NCBI GenBank assembly: GCA_004356335.1
Contig: SMXP01000034.1
Location: 1 to 10,050, forward strand
DNA: 10,050 bases
Source: Alphaproteobacteria bacterium
Lineage (GTDB): Bacteria; Pseudomonadota; Alphaproteobacteria; SMXP01
Direction: 5' to 3'
Position 1 is the first letter of the stretch, and each line of letters starts with the position of its first letter. Both the position numbers and the translations under genes were made by a program. Positions 1 through 7,549 of the stretch are shown piece by piece. The notes beneath the pieces are model-generated. The model saw only the letters and a list, made by a program, of their open reading frames with translations. It did not search any database and was not told the origin of the DNA.

Positions 1-2073
1 GAAGGCAAGCTCGATCCGGTCATTGGGCGGGACGAGGAAATCCGCCGCATCATGCAGGTATTGTCGCGCCGAACCAAAAACAATCCTGTCCTGATCGGTG
101 AGCCCGGAGTCGGCAAGACCGCCATTGCCGAAGGTCTGGCGTTACGTATCGTCAAAGGCGATGTGCCGGAAAGCCTTAAGAATAAGAAACTCTTGGCGCT
201 CGATATGGGCGCTCTGGTGGCCGGCGCCAAATTCCGCGGCGAATTCGAAGAGCGTTTGAAGGCGGTGTTGTCCGAGGTAACCGCCGCTGAAGGCGAAATC
301 ATCCTTTTTATCGACGAAATGCATACGCTTGTCGGTGCCGGGCGGGCCGAAGGGTCGATGGATGCGTCCAATCTCCTCAAACCTGCTTTGGCCCGTGGCG
401 AGCTCCATTGTGTCGGTGCCACGACGCTGGACGAATATCGAAAACATGTGGAGAAAGACGCAGCCCTGGCACGCCGGTTTCAATCCGTGTTTGTCGCCGA
501 ACCGACGGTTGAAGACACGATTTCAATACTCCGTGGACTGAAGGAAAAATACGAGCTCCACCATGGTGTGCGTATTAGCGACAGCGCGATCGTTTCAGCC
601 GCAACGCTTTCGAATCGCTATATTTCGGATCGGTTCTTGCCTGATAAAGCAATTGATCTGATGGATGAAGCGTCGAGTCGTTTGCGCATGCAGGTGGATT
701 CAAAACCTGAAGAGCTCGATGAGCTTGACCGGCGTATTATTCAGCTCAAGATCGAACGTGAAGCCCTGAAAAAAGAGCACGATGAGGCCTCGAAAGAACG
801 GCTCGTTGCACTCGAGGAAGAATTGGTCGAATTGGAAGAAACATCCATGGCCATGACGGTGCGATGGGAGTCTGAAAAAGAAGGTCTGGCGCAAACTCAA
901 AAGATAACGGAGGAGCTCGATCATCGACGTAGCGAACTCGAGATCGCCGAGCGTCAGGGTGACCTGGGTCGGGCCAGTGAACTTAAATATGGCGTTATTC
1001 CCGATCTGGAGAAGCGCCTGCGCGAAATCGAAAGTGACAACCCGGACTCGATCGTCAACGAAACGGTGACGGAAGAACATATTGCCTCCATCGTATCCCG
1101 CTGGACCGGCATCCCGGTGGATAAGATGCTGGAAGGCGAACGCGAAAAGCTGTTGCACATGGAAGACGGCTTGCGCCAGCGCGTGATCGGTCAGGAAGAG
1201 GCATTGAGCGTGGTCTCGAATGCAGTGCGCCGAGCGCGCGCCGGTTTACAGGACCCGACCCGGCCGATCGGCTCGTTCATGTTTTTGGGCCCCACAGGTG
1301 TCGGGAAAACCGAGCTGACCAAGGCGCTGGCCGAATTTCTGTTTGACGATGACCAGGCGATTGTTCGCATCGACATGTCTGAGTATATGGAAAAGCATTC
1401 CGTGGCTCGGCTGATCGGGGCACCTCCGGGCTATGTGGGTTATGAAGAGGGCGGCGCCTTGACTGAGGCGGTGCGCCGCCGGCCCTATCAGGTGGTCTTG
1501 TTTGACGAGATCGAAAAGGCCCATCCCGAGGTCTTCAACGTGCTGTTACAGGTGCTTGATGACGGGCGATTGACCGACGGGCAAGGCCACACAGTCGATT
1601 TTTGCAATACGATCATCATCATGACGTCCAATATGGGCTCTGAATATCTCGCCAATCAAACAGAGGGCGAGACCACGGACTTGGTCAAGGACGACGTCAT
1701 GAAAATGGTGCGGGCGCATTTCAGACCTGAATTCTTGAACCGCTTGGATGAGATCATTCTGTTCCATCGACTGACTCGGGAACAAATGGCGGAGATCGTC
1801 GATATTCAGATCGTGTGGCTGCAAGCCTTGCTGCAAGAGCGCAAGATTTCCCTTGAGCTCGATAACAATGCCCATGGCTGGCTCGCCAATGCCGGTTACA
1901 ATCCGGTTTATGGTGCACGGCCATTAAAGCGCATTATTCAAAGGGCGCTGCAAAATCCCCTGGCCGAGCTCATCCTAGACGGCTCGATCAAGGATGGAGA
2001 TGTTGTGACGGTCTCAGCCGGCCAGGACGGACTCATCATCAATGGCCGCGCGTTACAACACGCGGCCGAATAA
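1..2073 (+). CDS. clpB: ATP-dependent disaggregase ClpB, 5'-truncated by window edge
   Basis: ClpB is the Hsp100 AAA+ ring that pulls polypeptides out of cytoplasmic aggregates together with DnaK/DnaJ/GrpE. Reading frame 1 is open from base 1, so the gene starts outside the window; the ATG at 52 is internal. 690 residues are visible against about 860 for the family, so the N domain and linker are missing. In window numbering I see Walker A1 GEPGVGKT (33-40), substrate loop KFRG (77-80), Walker B1 LFIDE (102-106), arginine-finger ARRF (157-160), and a charged coiled-coil middle domain (about 225-345) that separates ClpB from ClpA and ClpC. The second ring has Walker A2 GPTGVGKT (430-437), pore loop GYVG (477-480), Walker B2 (498-503), sensor TSN (542-544) and sensor-2 GAR (638-640). 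All key residues are intact. Stop TAA at 2071-2073. Its promoter lies outside, so heat-shock control cannot be judged. Confidence 0.98.
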   Translation, partial: EGKLDPVIGRDEEIRRIMQVLSRRTKNNPVLIGEPGVGKTAIAEGLALRIVKGDVPESLKNKKLLALDMGALVAGAKFRGEFEERLKAVLSEVTAAEGEIILFIDEMHTLVGAGRAEGSMDASNLLKPALARGELHCVGATTLDEYRKHVEKDAALARRFQSVFVAEPTVEDTISILRGLKEKYELHHGVRISDSAIVSAATLSNRYISDRFLPDKAIDLMDEASSRLRMQVDSKPEELDELDRRIIQLKIEREALKKEHDEASKERLVALEEELVELEETSMAMTVRWESEKEGLAQTQKITEELDHRRSELEIAERQGDLGRASELKYGVIPDLEKRLREIESDNPDSIVNETVTEEHIASIVSRWTGIPVDKMLEGEREKLLHMEDGLRQRVIGQEEALSVVSNAVRRARAGLQDPTRPIGSFMFLGPTGVGKTELTKALAEFLFDDDQAIVRIDMSEYMEKHSVARLIGAPPGYVGYEEGGALTEAVRRRPYQVVLFDEIEKAHPEVFNVLLQVLDDGRLTDGQGHTVDFCNTIIIMTSNMGSEYLANQTEGETTDLVKDDVMKMVRAHFRPEFLNRLDEIILFHRLTREQMAEIVDIQIVWLQALLQERKISLELDNNAHGWLANAGYNPVYGARPLKRIIQRALQNPLAELILDGSIKDGDVVTVSAGQDGLIINGRALQHAAE
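2044..2067 (+). other. Perfect 7-bp hairpin at the 3' end of clpB
   Basis: GGCCGCG at 2044-2050 and CGCGGCC at 2061-2067 are perfect inverted repeats around a 10-nt loop, four bases before the clpB stop codon. A TTTTCTT run follows at 2081-2087, but 13 bases lie between stem and run, so this is not a canonical intrinsic terminator. It could be a weak terminator, an mRNA 3'-end stabiliser, or chance in GC-rich codons (Gly-Arg-Ala ... His-Ala-Ala). Confidence 0.3.
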
Positions 2074-2078
2074 CGTCA

Positions 2079-2126
2079 CATTTTCTTAACGCAAACCGGC
2101 GTCCACTTCGCTCGAAAATGCTCTAA
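2079..2126. repeat. Palindromic intergenic module 1 (CATTTTC/GAAAATG family)
   Basis: This 48-bp module starts five bases after the clpB stop. Its ends pair perfectly (CATTTTC 2079-2085 with GAAAATG 2114-2120) and it finishes in GCTCTAA. It shares the core AAACCGG..GTCCACTT with the modules at 2141-2189 and 3863-3910. From memory this resembles abundant intergenic palindromes of alphaproteobacterial genomes; I cannot confirm a named family. It may act as part of a bidirectional terminator between the convergent clpB and M23 genes. Confidence 0.75.
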
Positions 2127-2140
2127 GTTATTGTTTTGTC

Positions 2141-2189
2141 GTGTTTTCGGACGGAAAACCGGTATCCACTTTTCCTGGAAACACTCTAA
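2141..2189. repeat. Palindromic intergenic module 2, overlapping the M23 gene stop
   Basis: This 49-bp relative of the modules at 2079-2126 and 3863-3910 has an outer stem GTGTTTTC (2141-2148)/GGAAACAC with one T.G pair, and a nested perfect stem GGAAAA/TTTTCC. It is close to the 3863 copy along its whole length, including the block TTCGGACGGAAAACCGG. Its terminal CTCTAA provides the TAG stop codon (2186-2188, minus strand) of the M23 peptidase. It lies between two convergent genes, so a terminator or mRNA-end role is plausible but unproven. Confidence 0.8.
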
Positions 2190-3778
2190 TCCAGTTGAGC
2201 GGTACTCAAGCGCGTAACGGCCGGCATGGCGGCCATTTTCGTGTCCAACTCGGACCGCTGATTCAAGAAGGCCTGCAAAATATCGCCTTCCAGCTTTCGT
2301 CCTGTGGGCACCCGAATTGTTGCGGGATTAACCTGCTTGCCGTTGAGATGAACTTCATAATGTAGATGCGGTCCGGTCGACTGGCCCGTGCTGCCGACAT
2401 AGCCGATAATTTGTGCCTGTTTGACGCGCGCCCCGCGTTTCACGCCTTTTGCATATCCATTGAGATGTGCGTAGGCGGTCTTATAGCCATTGGCGTGGCG
2501 GATCCGAATATAATTGCCGAACGTACTGTACCGGCTTGCGCGCTCGACGATTCCGTTTCCCGCAGCCATGACCGGTGTTCCGCGTGGCGCGGCAAAATCA
2601 ACACCTTTGTGCATTTTTCCGTAGCCCAGAATGGGGTGCTTCCTGCGACCAAAACTTGAGCTGATGCGCGCACCGTCGATCGGCGTCCTCATGAGAAACT
2701 TCTGCGCGCTCTGGCCGTTCTTATCATAATAATCGGTAATCTGATCGTCGGGCGTCATGTAGCGGTAATAGGCAAGCTTGTGATCGCTTAATGTCAGCGA
2801 ACCGTAGTGGATAACACCGTCCTTTATCGGGTTGCCTTTGCCGTCGATATAGCGGGTGTAAAAAATCTCAAACTCATCGCCTTTTCTAATTTCACGCTGG
2901 AAGTCCACGTCGTAGGAATACATGCGGATGAGCTCAATGATAATATTGGCCGGTATGCCTAAATCGTCTGCGGCGACAAATAAGCTCGAGTCAATCTTGC
3001 CACTGACACGAAGAAATTTCTCTTCGAGCTGCGCAACGATTTCTTCAATTGTATACGTGTCGTCAGAATTGCGGGTGATTTGCAATCGGCGATCGGGTTT
3101 GGTTTGAATGGCCAGCTGGTCGAGCCGAGGTTCAAAGACCGTATTCTCAACATCCACCGTGTTGTCGTTGAAAACCACCATGGCCCCTTCTTTGGGCGCG
3201 ATCTGCCGGGTTATGGTAATCCGTTGGCCCGGTCGAATGCGCCGCGGATCCAATTTGGGGCGCATGGCCTGAATGGCATTATAGGCATCAAGACGCGGCA
3301 CGCCCGCTTCGATGAGTACATTCATCAATGTATCGCCCGCGTGCAGCTCCACCGCCTTGGTTTCAAACACAGGGGGCCTTTGTTCGGCCGTTTCCCGGGT
3401 CACGTCGAGCGCGGCAATGGGGGGCACTTTTCTTGTCGCCTCGGTCGTGCTGGGTATCTTCGCGACTTGCTCCAGGACTTGGTCCAACCCGCTGGGGCCG
3501 GGCGCCAACGGCGCAACGGGTTGATCGGTTGCGCGCGCCAATTCAGTCATGGCGGCAATGAGACTGGCTGGTGGTGTGGCCATGGAAATGGTTGCTTGGT
3601 GTGTCACGGACCCGTAGGCAATGAGCACAGCGCCTGCGGTCGATAGGCCAATCACAAGCAGGGCAAACGCCGCCAGAGATACCCACCAACGGTACGCATC
3701 GACAAAGCCATACAAATTATCGACTACCAGCGCCCAACCCTCACTGACTCGACGCCGGGTCGCACGCCAAAGCTGCAC
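2186..3778 (-). CDS. M23 family zinc peptidoglycan endopeptidase, MepM-like, membrane-anchored
   Basis: A predicted DD-endopeptidase cutting peptide cross-links to let the sacculus grow. With the GTG start chosen it has 530 residues: basic N-terminus, one transmembrane helix (about 33-55), a Pro/Ala-rich linker, a LysM/OapA-like region (about 141-190, AGDTLMNVLIEAGV ... RPGQRITI), a second MepM-like domain (about 245-345), and the M23 domain (about 370-490). Zinc ligands are H390 and D394 (HKGVD) and H473 (HLH, 471-473), with catalytic H438 (AYAHL). All are present, so it is probably active rather than an EnvC-like activator. The frame stays open to 4276, but that extension crosses the repeats at 3804-3848 and 3863-3910. 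GTG 3778 has AGGGAA six bases upstream and keeps a short cytoplasmic tail before the helix. The TAG stop lies in repeat module 2. It is convergent with clpB and divergent from ydbH. Confidence 0.93.
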   Translation of the reverse strand: MQLWRATRRRVSEGWALVVDNLYGFVDAYRWWVSLAAFALLVIGLSTAGAVLIAYGSVTHQATISMATPPASLIAAMTELARATDQPVAPLAPGPSGLDQVLEQVAKIPSTTEATRKVPPIAALDVTRETAEQRPPVFETKAVELHAGDTLMNVLIEAGVPRLDAYNAIQAMRPKLDPRRIRPGQRITITRQIAPKEGAMVVFNDNTVDVENTVFEPRLDQLAIQTKPDRRLQITRNSDDTYTIEEIVAQLEEKFLRVSGKIDSSLFVAADDLGIPANIIIELIRMYSYDVDFQREIRKGDEFEIFYTRYIDGKGNPIKDGVIHYGSLTLSDHKLAYYRYMTPDDQITDYYDKNGQSAQKFLMRTPIDGARISSSFGRRKHPILGYGKMHKGVDFAAPRGTPVMAAGNGIVERASRYSTFGNYIRIRHANGYKTAYAHLNGYAKGVKRGARVKQAQIIGYVGSTGQSTGPHLHYEVHLNGKQVNPATIRVPTGRKLEGDILQAFLNQRSELDTKMAAMPAVTRLSTAQLD

Positions 3779-3784
3779 CCCGTC

Positions 3785-3790
3785 TTCCCT
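3785..3790 (-). promoter_or_regulatory. Ribosome binding site deciding the GTG start of the M23 gene
   Basis: On the minus strand AGGGAA lies six bases before GTG 3778-3776. No ATG, and no other candidate this well spaced, occurs between the repeat at 3804 and the transmembrane helix. This supports a 530-residue product rather than the 696-residue open frame. Confidence 0.6.
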
Positions 3791-3803
3791 CGCAATTGAC
3801 GAT

Positions 3804-3848
3804 TCTAGAGCATTTCCAAGATTAATTGACTCATGAAAATGCTCTAGA
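3804..3848. repeat. Palindromic element with perfect 12-bp TCTAGAGCATTT ends
   Basis: TCTAGAGCATTT (3804-3815) and AAATGCTCTAGA (3837-3848) are perfect inverted repeats around 21 bases rich in A/T. The first 17 bases recur in inverted orientation at 10004-10020. The element sits just upstream of the M23 start and ends in TCTAGA, 14 bases before repeat module 3. It looks like a miniature non-autonomous element or a structured intergenic palindrome; no flanking target duplication is obvious. Confidence 0.8.
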
Positions 3849-3862
3849 TTCCTAGTTTGATC

Positions 3863-3910
3863 GCGTTTTCGGACGGAAAACCGGGTCCACTTTTCCTGAA
3901 AACGCGTTAA
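3863..3910. repeat. Palindromic intergenic module 3 (GCGTTTTC/GAAAACGC)
   Basis: This 48-bp close copy of the module at 2141-2189 has a perfect 8-bp outer stem (GCGTTTTC 3863-3870 with GAAAACGC) and the same nested GGAAAA/TTTTCC stem. It lies upstream of the M23 gene, so here it is in a 5' leader or promoter region rather than at a gene end. It argues against translation of the long upstream extension of the M23 frame. Confidence 0.8.
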
Positions 3911-4125
3911 CCCAACCAAAAGCTTCGTCCCCCGTGCCAACGCACCCCTGTTGTGTGCACTGCATAATCTACACCAAAGCGCGAGGGCGAAACGCAACCC
4001 GAGTCGAAGATGCAAGGTCTCCAAACCCTTGTCAACTGCGCCTCGCCGCCATAACCTGCCGAAAACAGCCCTTATTTGGGACTTATCGGCCCATGTTCGA
4101 TGTCGAAAATCTAGCAGAATCATCC

Positions 4126-4144
4126 TTAAGAAATATTTAACCAT
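4126..4144 (+). promoter_or_regulatory. Candidate CtrA binding site (TTAA-N7-TTAAC / TTAACCAT)
   Basis: The bases TTAA (4126-4129), seven spacers, then TTAACCAT (4137-4144) match both the full CtrA consensus TTAA-N7-TTAAC and the TTAACCAT motif known from Caulobacter. CtrA is the response regulator fed by the CckA-ChpT relay, and chpT is in this window. The site lies 183 bases before ydbH and about 350 bases before the M23 start, so it could serve either. The match is seen directly; binding is inferred. Confidence 0.5.
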
Positions 4145-4305
4145 GTTGGCGGGAAGCGGGCGAAAATGGCGATGAACGACGCCTTCTGGGAGGTCGTCGA
4201 GGGGAGTGAATAAGGGTCCTGAGAGGTCGTTTTTCCACCAAGTGTGGCGATTGGTCATTTTCCTAACTCGATGCACCCCTTACCATGTTCCTGTAGTGAA
4301 GGGTT

Positions 4306-4317
4306 CCCGTATACGGG
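4306..4317. promoter_or_regulatory. 12-bp perfect palindrome over the ydbH ribosome binding site
   Basis: CCCGTATACGGG at 4306-4317 is a perfect palindrome. Its right arm overlaps GGGGAA (4315-4320), the best Shine-Dalgarno candidate for ydbH, six bases before the ATG. As DNA it could be an operator. As RNA it is too tight to fold well within one molecule. A chance palindrome cannot be excluded. Confidence 0.35.
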
Positions 4318-4326
4318 GAATTTGGT

Positions 4327-7293
4327 ATGGCCACATCGCAGCAACCACGCAAGCGTTCACGGCACCGGCGGACCCGCATTTTTGTTTTGTTGGCGCTGAT
4401 TGTCGCCGGGCTCTACGCCATGATCGGTCTGTTTCCAGCACCGACTATTGAATTTGTCGGCAAGCAATGGCTTGGCATGCGCGGCGTGACACCGGCTCAG
4501 TTCACCGTGACGCGAGCCGACCTGAGCACAATGGTGATCGAAGACATTCGCCTGGGTCCGGGACCCGACCTTACGGTGGACCGTCTTCGGTTCGAATATA
4601 GTCTCAGCGATCTCGTTCAACGGCGGGTCCGACGCATTGTCATCGACCGAGCCCGCCTGGTCGGGCAAGTCGGGCCGGTGGAGTCCTTGGCCGATATCGG
4701 GGCCTCGTTCTCGTTAGGGGTGCTTGATCATTTATGGCCCGGTCCGCGTGCGGCCGAACGGCAAATTAAATTTGATGGGCTGCCGGAAATCCAGTTGAAC
4801 GACGGCGTATTTCGCTTGCAGACGCCAATTGGCACGATAGACAGCGAAGTCAATCTGCGCACAGCGCCAACTGGCGAGGTCGAACTGCACATCGCGTTGA
4901 CCGAAACGACCCTGTTATCCGACGACGTGGTATTCGAACTGTCTTCGTTGCACGGCCATTTTCGCCGAACCCCCGATGGCCGTTTGGAGACGGATTTCGA
5001 CCTGCAAATCCCGCGACTGGCTTTGGGCGATTATAGTTTAGCGGCCGCCCAATTCGCTTACGATTATGCCGGGGATGAACTCACCGGTGGCGGCACAATT
5101 TCGGGCCAGATCAGGGCCTTGCGTCTCTCCGGCCGGGATGTGGGCGATCTCTACGCAGCTCTTCCCAGCGGGTTAAGGCTTGCCTTGGAGGCCGACCCTT
5201 TGGCGGATTATTCGGCGGCATTTGGCGATCTCCTGCGTCGCGCCTTGCTGCAGACCGAGATCGATTTGCGCGCGCGCATAAGGCGGGACGGTGATGGGTT
5301 CCATTTCTATGGAGCAACCTCGGATGCCATGTTCGCTTTGGTTGGAGGGGGAGCCGGCAACGCCGACAATGTGGATGCGCTTCCGGTAATGACTTTGACA
5401 CTGGACTCTCTGGTTGAGGACCGTCCGCTATTTTCCCTGAAACAGGATGCCGGTTGGCATGTTTCGCTTGCCGGCTTGTTGACTTTGAACGGCAACGATC
5501 TACCCGAGGCGAGTGTGGGTTTCAGGGGTCAAATTGATTTGGCCGGGCCGACAATTGGCACACTTATTCCGTCGGTGTCCTATATGGATTTCTCTGAAAT
5601 ATCATTGAACATGAGTCCCTGGACGGTCGGTGGACGCACCATCAAAGCCGAGGACATTATCTTCAGCTTCAAGAGCAACCGGCAAACCAGCCTGGGCGGC
5701 ATCGCTGGATCGGTCTACCTGGACGGACCGGTTTTCGGCGATCTTGCATTGTCGCACGGTCAACTCACCTTGGATGGCCGGTACAGATATGAGGACCGCC
5801 AGTTCAGTTATCATCAGCGAGGTTCAGGCTGCGCCGTTCTTGATTCAGAGGGGATCCAACTGGCTGGCGTAAAACTGCGAAGATCGCAAGTCAATTTTTG
5901 TGCGACCGAACAGGAGCCCTTGGTTCGCGTATTGATTGGCAAGGGTTTTAGCTCCGAACTTCAGATCCGAGTGCACGTCGCGCCGGGCTATTCGACCTTA
6001 GAGACGGATATGGGCCCGGACTTGCGCGGCCTGTTTCCCGAACTTGAACTTTACGGCGAGTACCTGCCGGAGGAAGGTGATTGGCGACTGACATTTAGCT
6101 TGCTCAACGGCGCCATCATTCTGCCCGGGGAGACAGGAACTATTATGGGCCTTCGTCTCACCGGTCTTGCCTCCGGTAGAACCGGAGACTCTCTTGAAGT
6201 GGAAATGGGTCTTGATGGTCTGACATTGCATGACACGCGAGCACCCGCTCGCTATGCGCCGATTTCAATCACCGGATCCGGACGCATCAGTAACGATGGT
6301 GTGCATCTGGATGGTCAAGCCGCAACACAAGGGGGCATTCATATCGCAAGCCTAAAGGGCGACTATGATTTGGTTGATGGATCCGGCTGGGCGACGGCGG
6401 TAATGGGCGACTTGGTGCTTGAGCCCGGGAGTCTTCAGCCGCAAGATCTGTTTCCCGTGTTGAGCGGCGTCGTGACAAATGTGACCGGTCGAGTTACCGC
6501 AAGCGCTGAATTGAAATGGCAGGACGGCGCGCTGCAGTCGAGCGGCCGGGTAACCCTTGAGGATCTGGGGTTCGTAAGCCAGGTTGGTCGTGTTTCGGGA
6601 ATCGACACGAATATTGAGCTGGCAAGCCTGTTTCCCCTGACCACAGAAAAACCGCAAACCATAGATATTGATCAGATAAATACTTGGATCCCGCTCGTGT
6701 TCGGGTCATTGGAGGTAAGCTTTGATGTTGACGACGGCCTTGTCATTGAAAGCGCTCGCTGGCCGTGGTTCGGCGGCGAAATCGGTTTGGATCGTTCGGT
6801 CCTCGACTTCGAAAGCGGCGTATACGACTTCGTATTGACGGCCAAAGACATAGATTTGGCGGAGGCGATATCGCTTGTAAATTTGGAAGACTTAAGCGGC
6901 TCGGGATTGATTGAAGGAATTGTGCCGGTGACCGTGGCACAAGGCAGGGTAAGCATTAAAAATGGCCGTCTCGTGTCGGTTGGAGACGGGGGTACGATTC
7001 GCTATACAGGAAATCTGGTGGACGTAATCTCTCAAGACGAAGGTTCAAAAATGCTGTTTGAAGCACTTAACGATTTTAAATATGATAAGTTGGAAATTTT
7101 ATTGGATGGAACATCGGAAAGAATGTCGGTGAAGGTTGGCCTTGAAGGATGCAGTGTTGCCGTTCTTAATTGTTTCCCGATAAAAACCAGTATCAATATT
7201 CCCGATGCGCCGGTAGATACAATGATCCGTAGCGGGATAATACCCATTCGAGTAGAAGAAGAATTGCGCCGGCGCGTTATCGAAGGGCAGTAA
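4327..7293 (+). CDS. ydbH: AsmA-like intermembrane phospholipid transport protein YdbH
   Basis: A 988-residue YdbH-family protein (Pfam 'dicarboxylate transport' DctA-YdbH, a historical name). In E. coli YdbH, TamB and YhdP are partly redundant AsmA-like bridges carrying phospholipids to the outer membrane. The start has a basic cytoplasmic tail (1-17), a signal-anchor helix (about 18-36), then a long periplasmic body of alternating beta segments expected to form a lipid-binding groove. The final 150 residues match the family C-terminus (SGSGLIEGIVPV, then FEALNDFKYDKLEILLDG). Cysteines C502/C525 and C942/C949 might form disulfides. ATG 4327 is chosen for GGGGAA six bases upstream and the anchor. 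It is longer than the E. coli protein (about 880 residues). Two TAA codons in tandem end it (7291-7296). ynbE follows after 37 bases and ydbL after that, the conserved three-gene order, which makes the identification firm despite low sequence conservation. Confidence 0.93.
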   Translation: MATSQQPRKRSRHRRTRIFVLLALIVAGLYAMIGLFPAPTIEFVGKQWLGMRGVTPAQFTVTRADLSTMVIEDIRLGPGPDLTVDRLRFEYSLSDLVQRRVRRIVIDRARLVGQVGPVESLADIGASFSLGVLDHLWPGPRAAERQIKFDGLPEIQLNDGVFRLQTPIGTIDSEVNLRTAPTGEVELHIALTETTLLSDDVVFELSSLHGHFRRTPDGRLETDFDLQIPRLALGDYSLAAAQFAYDYAGDELTGGGTISGQIRALRLSGRDVGDLYAALPSGLRLALEADPLADYSAAFGDLLRRALLQTEIDLRARIRRDGDGFHFYGATSDAMFALVGGGAGNADNVDALPVMTLTLDSLVEDRPLFSLKQDAGWHVSLAGLLTLNGNDLPEASVGFRGQIDLAGPTIGTLIPSVSYMDFSEISLNMSPWTVGGRTIKAEDIIFSFKSNRQTSLGGIAGSVYLDGPVFGDLALSHGQLTLDGRYRYEDRQFSYHQRGSGCAVLDSEGIQLAGVKLRRSQVNFCATEQEPLVRVLIGKGFSSELQIRVHVAPGYSTLETDMGPDLRGLFPELELYGEYLPEEGDWRLTFSLLNGAIILPGETGTIMGLRLTGLASGRTGDSLEVEMGLDGLTLHDTRAPARYAPISITGSGRISNDGVHLDGQAATQGGIHIASLKGDYDLVDGSGWATAVMGDLVLEPGSLQPQDLFPVLSGVVTNVTGRVTASAELKWQDGALQSSGRVTLEDLGFVSQVGRVSGIDTNIELASLFPLTTEKPQTIDIDQINTWIPLVFGSLEVSFDVDDGLVIESARWPWFGGEIGLDRSVLDFESGVYDFVLTAKDIDLAEAISLVNLEDLSGSGLIEGIVPVTVAQGRVSIKNGRLVSVGDGGTIRYTGNLVDVISQDEGSKMLFEALNDFKYDKLEILLDGTSERMSVKVGLEGCSVAVLNCFPIKTSINIPDAPVDTMIRSGIIPIRVEEELRRRVIEGQ

Positions 7294-7330
7294 TAAAGAT
7301 ATTTTCATGAATTAGGATGGGCGATTTGAC

Positions 7331-7549
7331 ATGAACAATGTTTGTAGGAGAAACGGCACAAGGATCGCGGCTCTGCTCGTCTCTATTTTTGTTGCCGGTG
7401 GCATGGCGGCGTGTACGCCGACGGTCAGGATCGAGGCGCCCAAGGAGCCGATCGAAATCAATCTCAATATCAAGATTGAACAGGAAATTCGAATTCGTCT
7501 TGATAAGGAGGTTGAAGACTTGATCGGCGCCAACCCCGATATCTTTTGA
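7331..7549 (+). CDS. ynbE: YnbE-family outer-membrane lipoprotein
   Basis: A 72-residue lipoprotein precursor. It has a basic N-terminus, a hydrophobic stretch (about 12-26) and lipobox MAAC with lipidated C28, leaving about 45 residues. The mature part (TPTVRIEAPKEPIEINLNIK, then EQEIRIRLDKEVEDLI) closely follows the E. coli YnbE pattern APKEPI-N-N-KIE-EI. In E. coli YnbE binds the C-terminal end of YdbH and completes an inner-to-outer membrane bridge for lipids; the same role is inferred here. It lies 37 bases after ydbH and 49 before ydbL. The ribosome binding site is poorly spaced (AGGA at 7314-7317, 13 bases away). A five-codon frame, 7317-7334, ends overlapping the start in an ATGA arrangement, so translational coupling is possible. 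Its lipidated cysteine is not followed by an inner-membrane retention aspartate (+2 is Thr), consistent with outer-membrane sorting. Confidence 0.93.
   Translation: MNNVCRRNGTRIAALLVSIFVAGGMAACTPTVRIEAPKEPIEINLNIKIEQEIRIRLDKEVEDLIGANPDIF

Larger units (their letters stand above)
3911..4326. other. Divergent intergenic region between the M23 gene and ydbH
   Basis: These 416 bases hold no convincing gene. Short frames exist on both strands, but none has both a good ribosome binding site and a recognisable product. The minus-strand frame continuing from the M23 gene is open by chance. What I can support here is a CtrA-type box (4126-4144) and a palindrome over the ydbH ribosome binding site (4306-4317). 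Promoters for both divergent genes should lie here, but I cannot pick convincing -35/-10 pairs by eye. Confidence 0.7.

Noticed and set aside
1..51. ClpB starting at the ATG at 52
   Set aside because: The upstream bases encode EGKLDPVIGRDEEIRRI, a conserved ClpB segment in the same frame, so the gene continues beyond the window edge.
3080..3646. 188-codon plus-strand frame opposite the M23 gene
   Set aside because: It lies wholly antisense to a well-supported gene and has no recognisable product; it is a codon-usage shadow.
3804..3848. Insertion sequence or CRISPR interpretation of the repeats
   Set aside because: No transposase frame lies between the inverted ends, and copies are not regularly spaced with unique spacers. 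They fit miniature palindromic elements.
3951..4175. Plus-strand frame of 74 codons in the M23/ydbH intergenic region
   Set aside because: It has basic, low-complexity composition and no recognisable motif, lacks a good ribosome binding site, and contains the CtrA box.
4166..4213. 15-codon frame MAMNDAFWEVVEGSE as a leader peptide
   Set aside because: No clear ribosome binding site, no run of regulatory codons and no attenuator-like hairpins follow.
3779..4276. N-terminal extension of the M23 peptidase by 166 codons (start near 4276)
   Set aside because: It reads through two intergenic repeats, places about 200 residues before the transmembrane helix, shows no domain, and a GTG with a good ribosome binding site exists at 3778.
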